NCBI RefSeq assembly: GCF_000368085.1
Contig: NZ_KB849239.1
Location: 984,578 to 1,019,933 of the forward strand
Origin: Acinetobacter nosocomialis NIPH 2119
Lineage (GTDB): Bacteria > Pseudomonadota > Gammaproteobacteria > Pseudomonadales > Moraxellaceae
Length of the DNA stretch: 35,356 nucleotides
Direction: 5' to 3'
Positions within the stretch are counted from its first letter, which is position 1; every line of letters starts with the position of its first letter. The position numbers and the translations under genes were made by a program. The notes beneath the pieces are model-generated. The model did no database searches. It saw nothing but the letters and a program-made list of their open reading frames with translations, and was not told the DNA's origin. Below are positions 24,542-32,742 of the stretch, piece after piece.

Positions 24542-25582
24542 ATGACACTTAATAAAGCTATTTTCCTTTTTCTACTTTCAGGTCTTATGGTCGGCTGTGG
24601 TGGCGGGACTGGAAGTAGTGATACAGTTACAACAACAAAAGATGAAATTCTTAGTAGCGAGTTTGATAATACTACTTCTTACAAATGGGCATCTATTCAG
24701 TTTGATAATACATTTGTTGAGATTACTAGAAATTCAAGAAACGGAAATATTTGGTATGCAGATTATCCTAAATTAGATAAAAGCACTCAACCAGATATTG
24801 GTCGCCTAATGTTAAGCACAGATGGTCTTTACAGACCAGATGAGACGAAGTATCCATTAGGTTATAGACGATATATTTTAAGATCTACTTCACAAGATGG
24901 AACTACTCTTCGAAAAACCCCTTATAACAAAGATGGCCTTAAGAATATTGTCGTAGAAGAGAAAGGGCGCTGGATTGATTTAAAGAATGTCAGAATAAGT
25001 GACAGAACCGCCGTATATTGGAATCTGCTTGCAGAGAAAATTCCTACAAGCGTATTTTTTCATCGAGAATCTATTGGTGATCAATTTAAAAATTTTTTAG
25101 CTTTAACTAAAAAAAATACATTTCCTGCAGGAGCTAAGTGTTTTCAGGTTGAAAGAACAAATTATTCAGTCCCTTACTATGTAATTACTAATACAGAAAG
25201 TTTAGCTTCTGTTAATGGTGTTAGCGTTAATAACTTTTCAGACTATGTTTCTTTAGCTGGAAGTAATGCTGTTACTGGAAAATGGGGTAATGTACAGTGG
25301 GCTTATTTAAATACAGAGGCAAACGATCCAAAGTATTATACAGTTTCGGTGTATATGAATATAGACAATAAACTAGCTTCAGGTTATTGGCAAAAGAATC
25401 CTAACACTTCAATTGATAGTATTGTTGCAGGTTATAAAAAATCACTTGATTCATTTAATAATTACGAGGATGTAATTTCTTTCCAAAGTGCAATTGAAGA
25501 AGCAAAGAATGAATGTACTTACTATAATTCTGTTGCTTCTCAAAAAATTGAATCATTGATTAATCAGACTTTAATCAACTAG
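24542..25582 (+). CDS. Uncharacterised lipoprotein
   Basis: The N-terminus is a lipoprotein signal: positive start, hydrophobic run FLFLLSGLMVG and lipobox Cys19, followed by a Gly/Ser-rich linker (CGGGTGSSD). The residue after Cys is Gly, so outer membrane sorting is expected. The 346-residue mature region has no motif I recognise; it is polar and aromatic, with two Cys (about residues 207 and 329) that could form a disulphide. Repeated SxxFDNT segments near residues 39-60 are minor. The AT-rich DNA and lack of a clear family suggest an accessory gene. It is followed by a terminator and is probably transcribed alone. Confidence 0.72.
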   Translation: MTLNKAIFLFLLSGLMVGCGGGTGSSDTVTTTKDEILSSEFDNTTSYKWASIQFDNTFVEITRNSRNGNIWYADYPKLDKSTQPDIGRLMLSTDGLYRPDETKYPLGYRRYILRSTSQDGTTLRKTPYNKDGLKNIVVEEKGRWIDLKNVRISDRTAVYWNLLAEKIPTSVFFHRESIGDQFKNFLALTKKNTFPAGAKCFQVERTNYSVPYYVITNTESLASVNGVSVNNFSDYVSLAGSNAVTGKWGNVQWAYLNTEANDPKYYTVSVYMNIDNKLASGYWQKNPNTSIDSIVAGYKKSLDSFNNYEDVISFQSAIEEAKNECTYYNSVASQKIESLINQTLIN

Positions 25583-25666
25583 ATTCAGATTATTTAATTT
25601 TGATCAAGGCTAGTAATTTTTTGAATTATGGTGATCATTATTCATCAGTAGAAAACTCCTAAGGAT

Positions 25667-25695
25667 AAAGCTTACTCGAAAGAGTAAGCTTTTTT
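25667..25695. terminator. Terminator after the lipoprotein gene
   Basis: AAAGCTTACTC (25667-25677) pairs perfectly with GAGTAAGCTTT (25682-25692) around a GAAA loop, followed by T. It is an excellent intrinsic terminator. Confidence 0.9.
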
Positions 25696-25808
25696 AAATT
25701 ATCGAAATTTTATTGTTTTTTCTTAAAAAATTTTTTTGAAGATCAAATTAATAAGTATTCGAGAAATATTAGAATTAATGATTTTTATGATCCCAGAGGC
25801 ACAATGAC

Positions 25809-26309
25809 ATGAATTTGTATCCAATACCTGCTGATTTTATTAATGAAAAGGTGACACTTTCATGGTGCGATATCAAATGGGGCTATGAAAATAATCTGAT
25901 TACTTGTGAACTACCAATCAAAAAAGCCGAAAATATTGTGTTAACGGAGATCTATACTAAGGCTGAACTTGAACTATCATTCCTTATACCGAGTGAATCA
26001 GATGATATCGTTCCCTTTTTGAATGAATTATGTTCAGAGACTAATGAAGATTCGATGATTAGGGAAAAATGGCTTTATATACTTCTTAGCTGGCTTTGGA
26101 TTAATCGAGAAAGTTTTGAAGATCCTTTAGATGAAGTAGAAAGTATTTATACAGATTTTGATTATCCTGCTGAAATAGAAAGTTTTATCAAATATATACC
26201 CCCTACGGATAGATACGATCCCTCATTGTATTCGTATGCAGAAAATATTAATCGCTTAATGAAGAATTGGGAAATTTACTTACAAAAGGGTGCTGATATA
26301 TTCAAATAA
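25809..26309 (+). CDS. Small acidic protein, possibly DUF2247 family
   Basis: The 166-residue protein begins with a WCDIKWGYENNLIT segment that recalls DUF2247, a family of small soluble proteins often found as stand-alone immunity-like genes. It is strongly acidic, has no signal peptide, and contains a WLYILLSWLW helix in the middle. Function is unknown. A role as an immunity protein would fit the small acidic form, but no toxin gene lies beside it, so this is speculation. AGAGG lies upstream of the ATG. The gene is flanked by terminator and AT-rich DNA and looks like accessory material. Confidence 0.6.
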   Translation: MNLYPIPADFINEKVTLSWCDIKWGYENNLITCELPIKKAENIVLTEIYTKAELELSFLIPSESDDIVPFLNELCSETNEDSMIREKWLYILLSWLWINRESFEDPLDEVESIYTDFDYPAEIESFIKYIPPTDRYDPSLYSYAENINRLMKNWEIYLQKGADIFK

Positions 26310-26453
26310 ACCCGAGGCTATCCCTAGCATTAATAAAATTAGTTAAAGTTCTTTAAGTATTAGATTAAATATTAAAATAATATATTGAAATTTGATAGAA
26401 TATTTTTCCCTAAATATTTTTAGAAATATATGTACATAGAATTTAAAGATCTA

Positions 26454-26816
26454 ATGAAAAAAAGAAATATCGCTTTGATCACTATATTTATTCTTATTAT
26501 TGGAAGTGGCTACTTATTTATTAATAATAAAGAAAATACACAAAGGGTTAAATCAGTGGTATATACAGATAAAACCATAAGACAGAAATTTGGAAAAATT
26601 AAAGACTACAGTATTAAGCAGTATGGATCTGATTTTTATACTGATGCTGAACGGCCACTTTACTCTTATAAAGTTGAAATAAATGGACAGAAGCAAGATG
26701 GAGTGGTTGATATAGAAATGAGGAAAGATTTTAATAAAATTAAATACTTATATACTATTAAAGTCAAAGAAGAAGGGCATTCTATGGGATTTCGTATAAG
26801 ATTTGGAAAACATTAA
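26454..26816 (+). CDS. Small inner-membrane-anchored protein
   Basis: From the ATG at 26454 the 120-residue protein reads MKKRNIALITIFILIIGSGYLF, a positive start and one transmembrane helix, then a soluble basic domain of about 90 residues that would face the periplasm. The KVEINGQKQDGVVDIEMRKD stretch looks like beta strands and faintly recalls Coa1-type domains, which is not a firm match. An in-frame ATG at 26430 would add MYIEFKDL before the positive cluster; the shorter start makes a more typical anchor. It has no recognised function and no clear partner. Confidence 0.6.
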   Translation: MKKRNIALITIFILIIGSGYLFINNKENTQRVKSVVYTDKTIRQKFGKIKDYSIKQYGSDFYTDAERPLYSYKVEINGQKQDGVVDIEMRKDFNKIKYLYTIKVKEEGHSMGFRIRFGKH

Positions 26817-26976
26817 TTTATCTAAATTATGGGCGTTAAAGAAGGCTCTCAAAGTTGTAGGCTTATTTATTACACATTGCTTAAAAAATATACAGAAACC
26901 TCTCTAAAACGAATTGGAACGCTACAAACGCGGATGTTAAGTTGAAGTCCACTCTTCCCAATAAGTGAGGTGAGCA

Positions 26977-27117
26977 ATGAAATTGTTAGCTTTGATTAGC
27001 ATGGGAGTTGCAGCAAGTTATTGGTATATAACTATAAAAGATAGCAAGCCAACTCTTCTGAAACCAAATTTTGATGAAATAGTAAAAAACTTTGTAATAG
27101 CAGAATTTAAAGCCTAA
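26977..27117 (+). CDS. 46-residue small membrane protein
   Basis: An ATG at 26977 encodes 46 residues beginning MKLLALISMGVAASYWYITI, a hydrophobic helix, followed by a charged tail (KDSKPTLLKPNFDEIVKNFV). GTGAGGTGAGCA gives a good ribosome site 6-7 bases before the ATG, and a strong terminator follows 25 bases after the stop. This combination supports a real gene despite its size. It could be a small single-pass inner membrane protein. No homolog is known to me. Confidence 0.6.
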   Translation: MKLLALISMGVAASYWYITIKDSKPTLLKPNFDEIVKNFVIAEFKA

Positions 27118-27142
27118 TACATATTATGAAATTTAGTTAAAT

Positions 27143-27171
27143 AAAAAGCTCATCGGAAGATGGGCTTTTTT
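27143..27171 (+). terminator. Terminator after the 46-residue gene
   Basis: AAAAAGCTCATC (27143-27154) pairs with GATGGGCTTTTT (27159-27170) with one G-U pair and a GGAA loop, then T. Confidence 0.87.
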
Positions 27172-27260
27172 ATTATAGTAAAGACAGACAAACTCATAGT
27201 TTTCATATAAAAATAAGAAAATATTGATCCATCTTAGCATCTATATATTTGTTATAAATC

Positions 27261-27288
27261 AAAAGAGACCATCAATGGGTCTCTTTTT
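27261..27288. terminator. Terminator for the leftward transporter operon
   Basis: AAAAGAGACC (27261-27270) pairs with GGTCTCTTTT (27278-27287), 7-base loop, with T-runs on both strands. The stem sequence equals that of the terminator at 13073. Confidence 0.82.
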
Positions 27289-27311
27289 ATTAAATCTGTC
27301 ATTTCTAAAAC

Positions 27312-28652
27312 CTAAACTGCTTTTTGAACCTTTTGCGCTTTTGGCAATGTCGGTTTTCTTCCCAAATACAATGTAATCACGGCACCAATAAAGGTAAGAA
27401 TGCAGAGTGGTAAAAGTGACACAGGGAAACTACCCGAATAATCTTTGACTATACCCATAATAGAGTTCATAAGCCCAGTACCGATATGCGCAATAGTATT
27501 CACTGCTGCAATACCTACAGCCACTAAAGTAGGCGGTAAGCGCTCAGAAACCAACGCCCAGAAAGGACCTTTAATGGCATAGTTACCCATCAAAACAAGT
27601 GAGAATAAAAGTAAGCTCAAGGTTAAAGATGAGGTAAAAATAGTAAGGAGCAAACCAAAACTCGTCACAAACAATGGAATAGCTGTGTTGAGACTCTTAT
27701 TACCACTTTTATCGGCATGTACGCCCCAAACAATCATGAAAGCGGCAGCTAAACCAAACGGAATCATATTTAAAAGACCAGTCTGCATAGCAGTTAGATG
27801 GAAGGCTTTTAAAATCTGAGGCATCCATAACGATAAAATATTGCTGGTTGCAGAGCTTCCTGCATAAATAATTGCGAAGAACCATAAATATTTATTGGTA
27901 ATCAGCAGCTTGAACTTACTCTTTTTCTGTTCGGCACTGTCTTGTTTTTCAGTATTTAACTGTTGGTTTTTTTCAAAAGTTAAGGTACTCGATAGCCATT
28001 CTTTTTCCTCAGAACTTAACCATTTAACATGATTCGGTTTATTTGGAAGCCAAACTAAACATAATATGCCAAGAAGAATTGCAGGCAATGCTTCAAAAAT
28101 TAAAAGCACTTGCCATCCACTTAAGCCAACTAAACCATGCAAGCCTAATAATAAAGCAGATAAAGGTGAACCAATAAAATTAGATAAAGGAATGGCAACC
28201 ATAAATACGGCAACAATTCGAGCCATATATCGTTTAGGGAACCATAGTGTTAAATACAGTAATACACCCGGGAAAAATCCTGCTTCGGCAGCACCAAGTA
28301 AAAACCGTGAAATTGCATATGAAATAGGGCCGGTAATGAAGGCGGTACAGCAACCGACAATTCCCCAAGTAATCATGATTCTGGCAATCCAGATACGTGC
28401 ACCTAGCTTTTCCATGGCCATATTACTTGGAATTTCAAATATGACATATGCAATAAAAAATAATGTCGCACCAAAACCAAAGGCAGTCGCGGTTAAACCA
28501 ATTTCTTGATTCATGGTTAAAGCGGCAAAACCAATATTTACTCGGTCAATATATGAGATGAAATAACAAAGAATGAGGAAAGGAAGAATACGAAAAGAAA
28601 GTTTACGGATCGTTGACTTTTCTACTTCCGATATAGATATATCATTTTTCAT
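27312..28652 (-). CDS. MFS transporter, anion:cation symporter type
   Basis: This 446-residue inner membrane carrier shows the ACS-family features: YIDRVNIGFA in the first helix, MEKLGARIWIA between helices 2 and 3, AEAGFFPGVLLYLTLWFP in helix 4, and about 12 hydrophobic segments with a charged central loop (KNQQLNTEKQDSAEQKKSK). Substrates in this group are organic acids such as sugar acids, tartrate or phthalate. It is the last gene of a leftward operon, 9 bases after the amidohydrolase-2 gene, with AAGGAG before its ATG. Together with the MatC-like carrier at the front, the operon has two transporters around one enzyme. Confidence 0.87.
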   Translation of the reverse strand: MKNDISISEVEKSTIRKLSFRILPFLILCYFISYIDRVNIGFAALTMNQEIGLTATAFGFGATLFFIAYVIFEIPSNMAMEKLGARIWIARIMITWGIVGCCTAFITGPISYAISRFLLGAAEAGFFPGVLLYLTLWFPKRYMARIVAVFMVAIPLSNFIGSPLSALLLGLHGLVGLSGWQVLLIFEALPAILLGILCLVWLPNKPNHVKWLSSEEKEWLSSTLTFEKNQQLNTEKQDSAEQKKSKFKLLITNKYLWFFAIIYAGSSATSNILSLWMPQILKAFHLTAMQTGLLNMIPFGLAAAFMIVWGVHADKSGNKSLNTAIPLFVTSFGLLLTIFTSSLTLSLLLFSLVLMGNYAIKGPFWALVSERLPPTLVAVGIAAVNTIAHIGTGLMNSIMGIVKDYSGSFPVSLLPLCILTFIGAVITLYLGRKPTLPKAQKVQKAV

Positions 28653-28661
28653 ACATACTCC

Positions 28662-29480
28662 TTATGTACGTGAGAAACCAAACAGCTCGGTAGGGTTCTG
28701 ATTTAAAATTAAACATTGCTCGTGTTTATCAAACACAATCTGTTTAAAAGCTCTAAATGCATTTTCATAAGTAATTAAAGATTCATGTTGGGTATGCGGC
28801 CAATCACTTCCCCAAATGAGTTTGTGTAAAAAGCCTTTTTCTTTAAAAATGTTATAGGCCAGTCGTGCCGTATTTATGTTGTTTGGAGCGGCACCCAAAC
28901 GGTAGAAACCGGACACTTTAATCCAGTGCTGTTTTACGTTAAGTAAGCTTAAAAATTTCTGATAATCCGGATCTTCAATCCCTTTAACAGGGTCAACTCG
29001 GCCAAAATGGTCAATTACGACATCAAAGCTGTATTCATCTAATTGTGGTAAAAGCTGAACCAGATATTTCGGCGGTGCATGTAATTCAACTTGCCAGTTG
29101 AGGCTTTCCACATTACGTAAAAATTTTTGCCAGTCAGGCGTATTTAGCGCAGGAGGGTTAAGACCGAATAAATTTAAGCGAACACCAACGATGCCTTGTG
29201 CCTTGAGATTTACTAGCTCATCAAAAGTCATCGTATGTTGAACAACGGCGATCCCTTTTAAACGCTCAGGGTATTGCTGAATTGCATTTAACATCGCTTG
29301 GTTATTGGTACCCAAAAAGCTGGGTTGAACCAAAACACCATGCGTGAAATTGTGTTCATCAAGATGAGAGATAAAACTTTGTACAGTTGCATCATAATCA
29401 GGTGCATAACGTGCTGTTTCGATACTGTGGTCCTGAGTCGAAAAAACATGTGCATGTGTATCTATACAGTTCATTTTCAT
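28662..29480 (-). CDS. Amidohydrolase-2 family hydrolase, lactonase-like
   Basis: The 272-residue TIM-barrel protein carries the amidohydrolase-2 marks: HxH at His9 and His11 (DTHAHVF), His134 (VELHAPP), His158 (VIDHFGR) and Asp226 (WGSDWPH). This branch contains 2-pyrone-4,6-dicarboxylate hydrolase, sulfomuconolactone hydrolase and sugar-lactone isomerases or hydrolases, so a lactone of a dicarboxylic acid is the most likely substrate. The start at 29480 lies one base after the stop of the MatC-like gene, implying translational coupling; an ATG at 29474 is an alternative. It sits between two anion transporters and is probably controlled by the HutC-type regulator at 30891. Confidence 0.83.
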   Translation of the reverse strand: MKMNCIDTHAHVFSTQDHSIETARYAPDYDATVQSFISHLDEHNFTHGVLVQPSFLGTNNQAMLNAIQQYPERLKGIAVVQHTMTFDELVNLKAQGIVGVRLNLFGLNPPALNTPDWQKFLRNVESLNWQVELHAPPKYLVQLLPQLDEYSFDVVIDHFGRVDPVKGIEDPDYQKFLSLLNVKQHWIKVSGFYRLGAAPNNINTARLAYNIFKEKGFLHKLIWGSDWPHTQHESLITYENAFRAFKQIVFDKHEQCLILNQNPTELFGFSRT

Positions 29481-29481
29481 C

Positions 29482-30771
29482 TCACATTACAAATTTTAAA
29501 GCGAAAATAGCGATTAAAGCGGCAATGACTCCTACAGGAATTGCTTTAAATAACAATTGATTAAAGAATTTGGTTTTGTCGATGTCTGCTGGTGCTGAAG
29601 CCATAATGAGACTACCGCCAGAGGAGAAAGGGGAAATAGCTGTAGATTGAGCGCCAACCACAATACAAATGAACAGCACAAGTGGATTTAGGCCAGAGGT
29701 AAGTGCAAGCGCCGGAACAATTGGGAATAAGGTAGGTGCAACTACACCTAGAGTGCTTGAAAATACAGACATAATGGCACTGATCAGACATAACAGTACT
29801 GGAATAACCCACACAGGAACATTGTTTGCTAACCATTCAGATAGGGTCGTAATAATGCCAAGCTTCACACCTAATGCGATGAGCATACCGACACCGCAAA
29901 TCATGATCAGTGTTCCCCACGGCACAAGTGCAATGACCTTTTTCTCATCGGCAAGTTTCATAAGTAGACTTATGAGCGAGAAGGTAATGGCAAGGAAGGC
30001 AATATCAATTTTGGAGTTTAAAAAGCTAATCGTTTTTACATCGGGGAAAACAAGGTGCAAGATTGGAAAAACTAAAACAATCGACATCATTAAAACAATA
30101 AGGAAGATGGATTGTTTCTGTTTTTTGTCAAATGGTTTAGGCTTTTGATCTTCAATCACAATTGAATTACTTTTTCTATTCCAGAGGGTATAAATGCCCA
30201 ACACCGCAATTGGAATAATTAAAGTTAAGACAAAAATGCCACCGCTATATGAAAAAGCGGTTTGTGAGCTAATGCCAGTATTTTCCATTAAGCTTCGGAA
30301 AATAATGCCACTTTGCGATGTCATAAAATTTGCGCCAGCTAGAGCGCCGTAATTTGCAGCCATCCCGCCAATAACCATATTCATATTAGTTTTTTTACAC
30401 AGCAGCAGTGTAATGGGTGCCATAAAGGCAAGTACCGTATAAAAACCAGCACCTAGGCCTGCAATAATGGTTGCTGCGAAAAAAATCGCTAAAGGTAAAA
30501 ACTGAGGAAACTTACGGCATTTATATAAAAGATGGCTGGCAAGCTTCTCTAGTGCGCCATTTGCCAAAGCAAAGTTATAAAACAGAGTGACAGATAAAAT
30601 AATAAAGAAAATTTTGACAGGCCATAATTCAATAACTTCGGAAGGTTTAAGACCCATGCCAAAGCAACCAATCAGGTAAGCAAACGCTATCGTAAAAAAT
30701 CCGATATTGATTTTTGTTTTATAACCTAAGCCTATAGATACAGCTAAAGCTATCAGCATCAATGCGGTCAT
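29482..30771 (-). CDS. MatC-like dicarboxylate carrier (SLC13/ArsB-type permease)
   Basis: This membrane protein of about 429 residues has some 11-12 hydrophobic segments. Its start (MTALMLIALAVSIGLGYKTKINIG) and the GGMAANYGALAGANFMTSQSG segment fit the MatC N-terminal group of dicarboxylate carriers. The C-terminal ALTSGLNPLVLF and STAISPFSSGGSLI segment resembles the substrate loop of DASS-type carriers. The frame extends upstream to 30816, but those residues (MFICLYVYMFIKEDN) are encoded by the tandem repeats of the leader; AAGGAAG places the start at 30771. It is the first gene of the operon. Confidence 0.82.
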   Translation of the reverse strand: MTALMLIALAVSIGLGYKTKINIGFFTIAFAYLIGCFGMGLKPSEVIELWPVKIFFIILSVTLFYNFALANGALEKLASHLLYKCRKFPQFLPLAIFFAATIIAGLGAGFYTVLAFMAPITLLLCKKTNMNMVIGGMAANYGALAGANFMTSQSGIIFRSLMENTGISSQTAFSYSGGIFVLTLIIPIAVLGIYTLWNRKSNSIVIEDQKPKPFDKKQKQSIFLIVLMMSIVLVFPILHLVFPDVKTISFLNSKIDIAFLAITFSLISLLMKLADEKKVIALVPWGTLIMICGVGMLIALGVKLGIITTLSEWLANNVPVWVIPVLLCLISAIMSVFSSTLGVVAPTLFPIVPALALTSGLNPLVLFICIVVGAQSTAISPFSSGGSLIMASAPADIDKTKFFNQLLFKAIPVGVIAALIAIFALKFVM

Positions 30772-30786
30772 ATTATCTTCCTTGAT

Positions 30787-30826
30787 AAACATATAAACAT
30801 ATAAACATATAAACATATATATGTTT
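30787..30826. repeat. Four tandem AAACATAT repeats ending in a palindrome, probable GntR operator array
   Basis: AAACATAT occurs four times head to tail (30787-30794, 30795-30802, 30803-30810, 30811-30818) and is followed by its reverse complement ATATGTTT (30819-30826). The last unit and the inverted unit form a perfect 16-bp palindrome. The array lies just downstream of the minus-strand -10 of the carrier operon, where a repressor would block transcription. Copy number may vary between strains. Confidence 0.75.
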
Positions 30827-30836
30827 GCTTTTTTGT

Positions 30837-30865
30837 ATTACACAGAACTATGCTAATATTGTCAA
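30837..30865 (-). promoter_or_regulatory. Promoter of the MatC-like/lactonase/MFS operon
   Basis: On the minus strand: -35 TTGACA (plus 30860-30865), 17-base spacer (30843-30859), -10 TGTAAT (plus 30837-30842). Transcription would begin near 30830, so the AAACATAT array lies in the first transcribed bases. Confidence 0.75.
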
Positions 30866-30890
30866 ATCGATTTCATAATGTTTAACGCAA

Positions 30891-31622
30891 ATGCTTGATG
30901 AGACTGCATTTAAAAATTTTAAATTGCCAAGATATGAAAAGGTCCGTTGGGAACTTCAAAAACTACTGATTCAGTCAAAATGGACAGTTGAAGAGCCTAT
31001 TCCAAGTGAACAAGAACTTGCGCAAATGTATAGCGTATCGGTAGGAACCGTTAGAAAGGCGGTTGAAGGACTGGTTGAAGATGGCTTATTGGTCAAACAG
31101 CAAGGAAAAGGAACTTTCCTAAAACAACCTAACTTTGAAAACTCGCTCATTCGTTTTTTTAGATTACGTAATAAAAAAGGCGATTTTATTCAGCCACAAG
31201 GACAAATCAAAAAAGTAGAAGTGTGTGATGCAATTCCGGAAGTAAACGCCGAGTTAGGGCTTGGGCACACCGAAAAGTTGCTTTATATCGAGCGTGTCCG
31301 TAAGCATGAAGACGTCGTTGTGTTAAGCGAAAGAATCTGGCTGCCTGAACGCTTATTTAAAAATCTGGAAGAAATTCCAATCGCTGAGTTTGGGAATTTA
31401 CTTTATCCTTTTTATTATCAGCACTGTGGTCAATTTATTTCTTCTGCAACAGAACGGTTAACTTTTGAGAAAAATATCAAAGATAGCCATTTAAATAATC
31501 ACCTTGAAGACCCTTTAGTGAAGGTATGCCGTATCGCAAAAAATCTTGAAGGCGTAGCAGTCGAATACCGTGAGTCTTATGGTTTGGCCGATAATTTTCA
31601 TTATGAGATAGCAATTAATTAG
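30891..31622 (+). CDS. HutC-subfamily GntR regulator with UTRA domain
   Basis: The 243-residue protein has a winged-helix domain (about residues 10-80, PIPSEQELAQMYSVSVGTVRKAVEGLVEDGLLVKQQGKGTFL) and a UTRA ligand domain (about 100-240) with LLYIERVRKHEDVVVLSERIWLPE. HutC-type proteins are usually repressors released by a pathway substrate. The gene is divergent from the carrier/lactonase operon, and the AAACATAT palindromic array between them is its probable operator. The ribosome site before the ATG is weak, consistent with low expression. Confidence 0.87.
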   Translation: MLDETAFKNFKLPRYEKVRWELQKLLIQSKWTVEEPIPSEQELAQMYSVSVGTVRKAVEGLVEDGLLVKQQGKGTFLKQPNFENSLIRFFRLRNKKGDFIQPQGQIKKVEVCDAIPEVNAELGLGHTEKLLYIERVRKHEDVVVLSERIWLPERLFKNLEEIPIAEFGNLLYPFYYQHCGQFISSATERLTFEKNIKDSHLNNHLEDPLVKVCRIAKNLEGVAVEYRESYGLADNFHYEIAIN

Positions 31623-31637
31623 TATCTAACGGTGATC

Positions 31638-31680
31638 CCTGATTTCAGAGTTTATTTGATTGCTGCAATCAGGTGTTTTT
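31638..31680. terminator. Possible terminator between convergent GntR and LysR genes
   Basis: CCTGATT (31638-31644) can pair with AATCAGG (31667-31673), and a competing local hairpin TGATTG/CAATCA (31658-31672) sits on the 3' arm, followed by GTGTTTTT. The two structures exclude each other, so which forms is unclear. Confidence 0.45.
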
Positions 31681-31710
31681 GTCTTTACAAATGATGATTA
31701 AAAGAAAAAT

Positions 31711-32643
31711 TTAATTCTGCCAATACGGTGTGTCTCCATAGATTTCTGCGAAATAATCTATCACTGCTCTAATGTTTAGCGGTGGATGACGGACATTGGG
31801 ATAAATGGCTGCGATATGCTGGGGTTGTGATTTAATCGCGACTTCATATTCAGGTAAAAGCTTTATTAAATCACCTTGTTTTAAAGCTTCGCCAATTAGC
31901 CAATCAGGAAATAAAACACTCCCCATGCCATGAAGCGCGGCTGTCATTAAACTCTCGGCATTGTTTGAAGACAGCAATGGAGTAATTGGATAATGTACCC
32001 ATTCTTCATTGGGCTTTCTTACTAACCACCGGTTAGGACCTTCAAAACCTTTATAGACTAGGCATTTGTGCTGATTAAGTTCTGTCGGATGATCAAGCGT
32101 ACCGTATTTGGCAACATACTGAGGAGATGCTGCCAAATGATATTTTTGTGTACCAAAAATACGGGCATGAAATGATGAATCAGTCAGTGCTCCAATACGA
32201 AATATTAAATCTGTGCTTTCGCGCAATGGGTCTATAAATTCATCGGTTTGAATTAGTTCTATTAGAAGCCTTGGATAACGCTCTGATAAACCCGCCAACC
32301 ATGGCGCAATATGCCGTTGACCAAAAAACACAGGGGCATTAATGCGGACGAGTCCCGATGGCTCTATGGTTTTATCTTGTAAAGCCTTTTGAGCTTCATC
32401 AAATTGTTCGGTAATTTTTTTCGCGTACTCAAAAAATAATTTGCCCGATTCGGTCGGTGTGATTGCTCGCGTATTTCGGTAGAAAAGTTGTTGTCCCAAC
32501 GCATCTTCAAGTTGTTGGATGGTGCGAGAAATCATGGAAGCAGACACATCTTCTTTACGTGCTACATTTGAGAAGTTTTGAGCATTGTAAACACTAATAA
32601 AGAAGCGAAGCGTGCGGATATCAATCGAATTTGTTAAATCCAT
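31711..32643 (-). CDS. LysR-family transcriptional regulator
   Basis: The 310-residue protein has an N-terminal LysR winged helix (IDIRTLRFFISVYNAQNFSNVARKEDVSASMISRTIQQLEDALG, residues 8-50) and a substrate-binding domain with RINAPVFFGQRHIAPWL. The CrgA-type layout (LFYRNTRAITPTESGKLFF) is common for regulators of small transporters and detoxification genes. It is divergent from two YdcZ-type transporter genes across 99 bases, and LysR proteins usually control the divergent neighbour. The effector is unknown. Confidence 0.87.
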   Translation of the reverse strand: MDLTNSIDIRTLRFFISVYNAQNFSNVARKEDVSASMISRTIQQLEDALGQQLFYRNTRAITPTESGKLFFEYAKKITEQFDEAQKALQDKTIEPSGLVRINAPVFFGQRHIAPWLAGLSERYPRLLIELIQTDEFIDPLRESTDLIFRIGALTDSSFHARIFGTQKYHLAASPQYVAKYGTLDHPTELNQHKCLVYKGFEGPNRWLVRKPNEEWVHYPITPLLSSNNAESLMTAALHGMGSVLFPDWLIGEALKQGDLIKLLPEYEVAIKSQPQHIAAIYPNVRHPPLNIRAVIDYFAEIYGDTPYWQN

Positions 32644-32665
32644 TTGTGCAATTTCTGCAAAAGTG

Positions 32666-32675
32666 ATTCATGAAT
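32666..32675. promoter_or_regulatory. Possible LysR-binding palindrome
   Basis: ATTCATGAAT is a perfect 10-bp palindrome in the LysR/YdcZ divergent region, with a further ATGAAT half-site at 32691-32696, 25 bases away. Position and spacing suit a LysR two-site operator, but short AT-rich palindromes are common. Confidence 0.35.
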
Positions 32676-32742
32676 TATGCTGTTTTTCTGATGAATTGGC
32701 TACCTTACTATTCGTTGCTTAGATACAGATGAGACAATGTAG

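Noticed and set aside
30772..30816. N-terminal extension of the MatC-like carrier (MFICLYVYMFIKEDN)
   Set aside because: It is the translation of the AAACATAT repeats, and a strong ribosome site precedes the internal ATG at 30771.
30787..30826. CRISPR-like array
   Set aside because: The units are 8 bases and directly adjacent, with no spacers and no cas genes; an operator array or simple repeat fits better.
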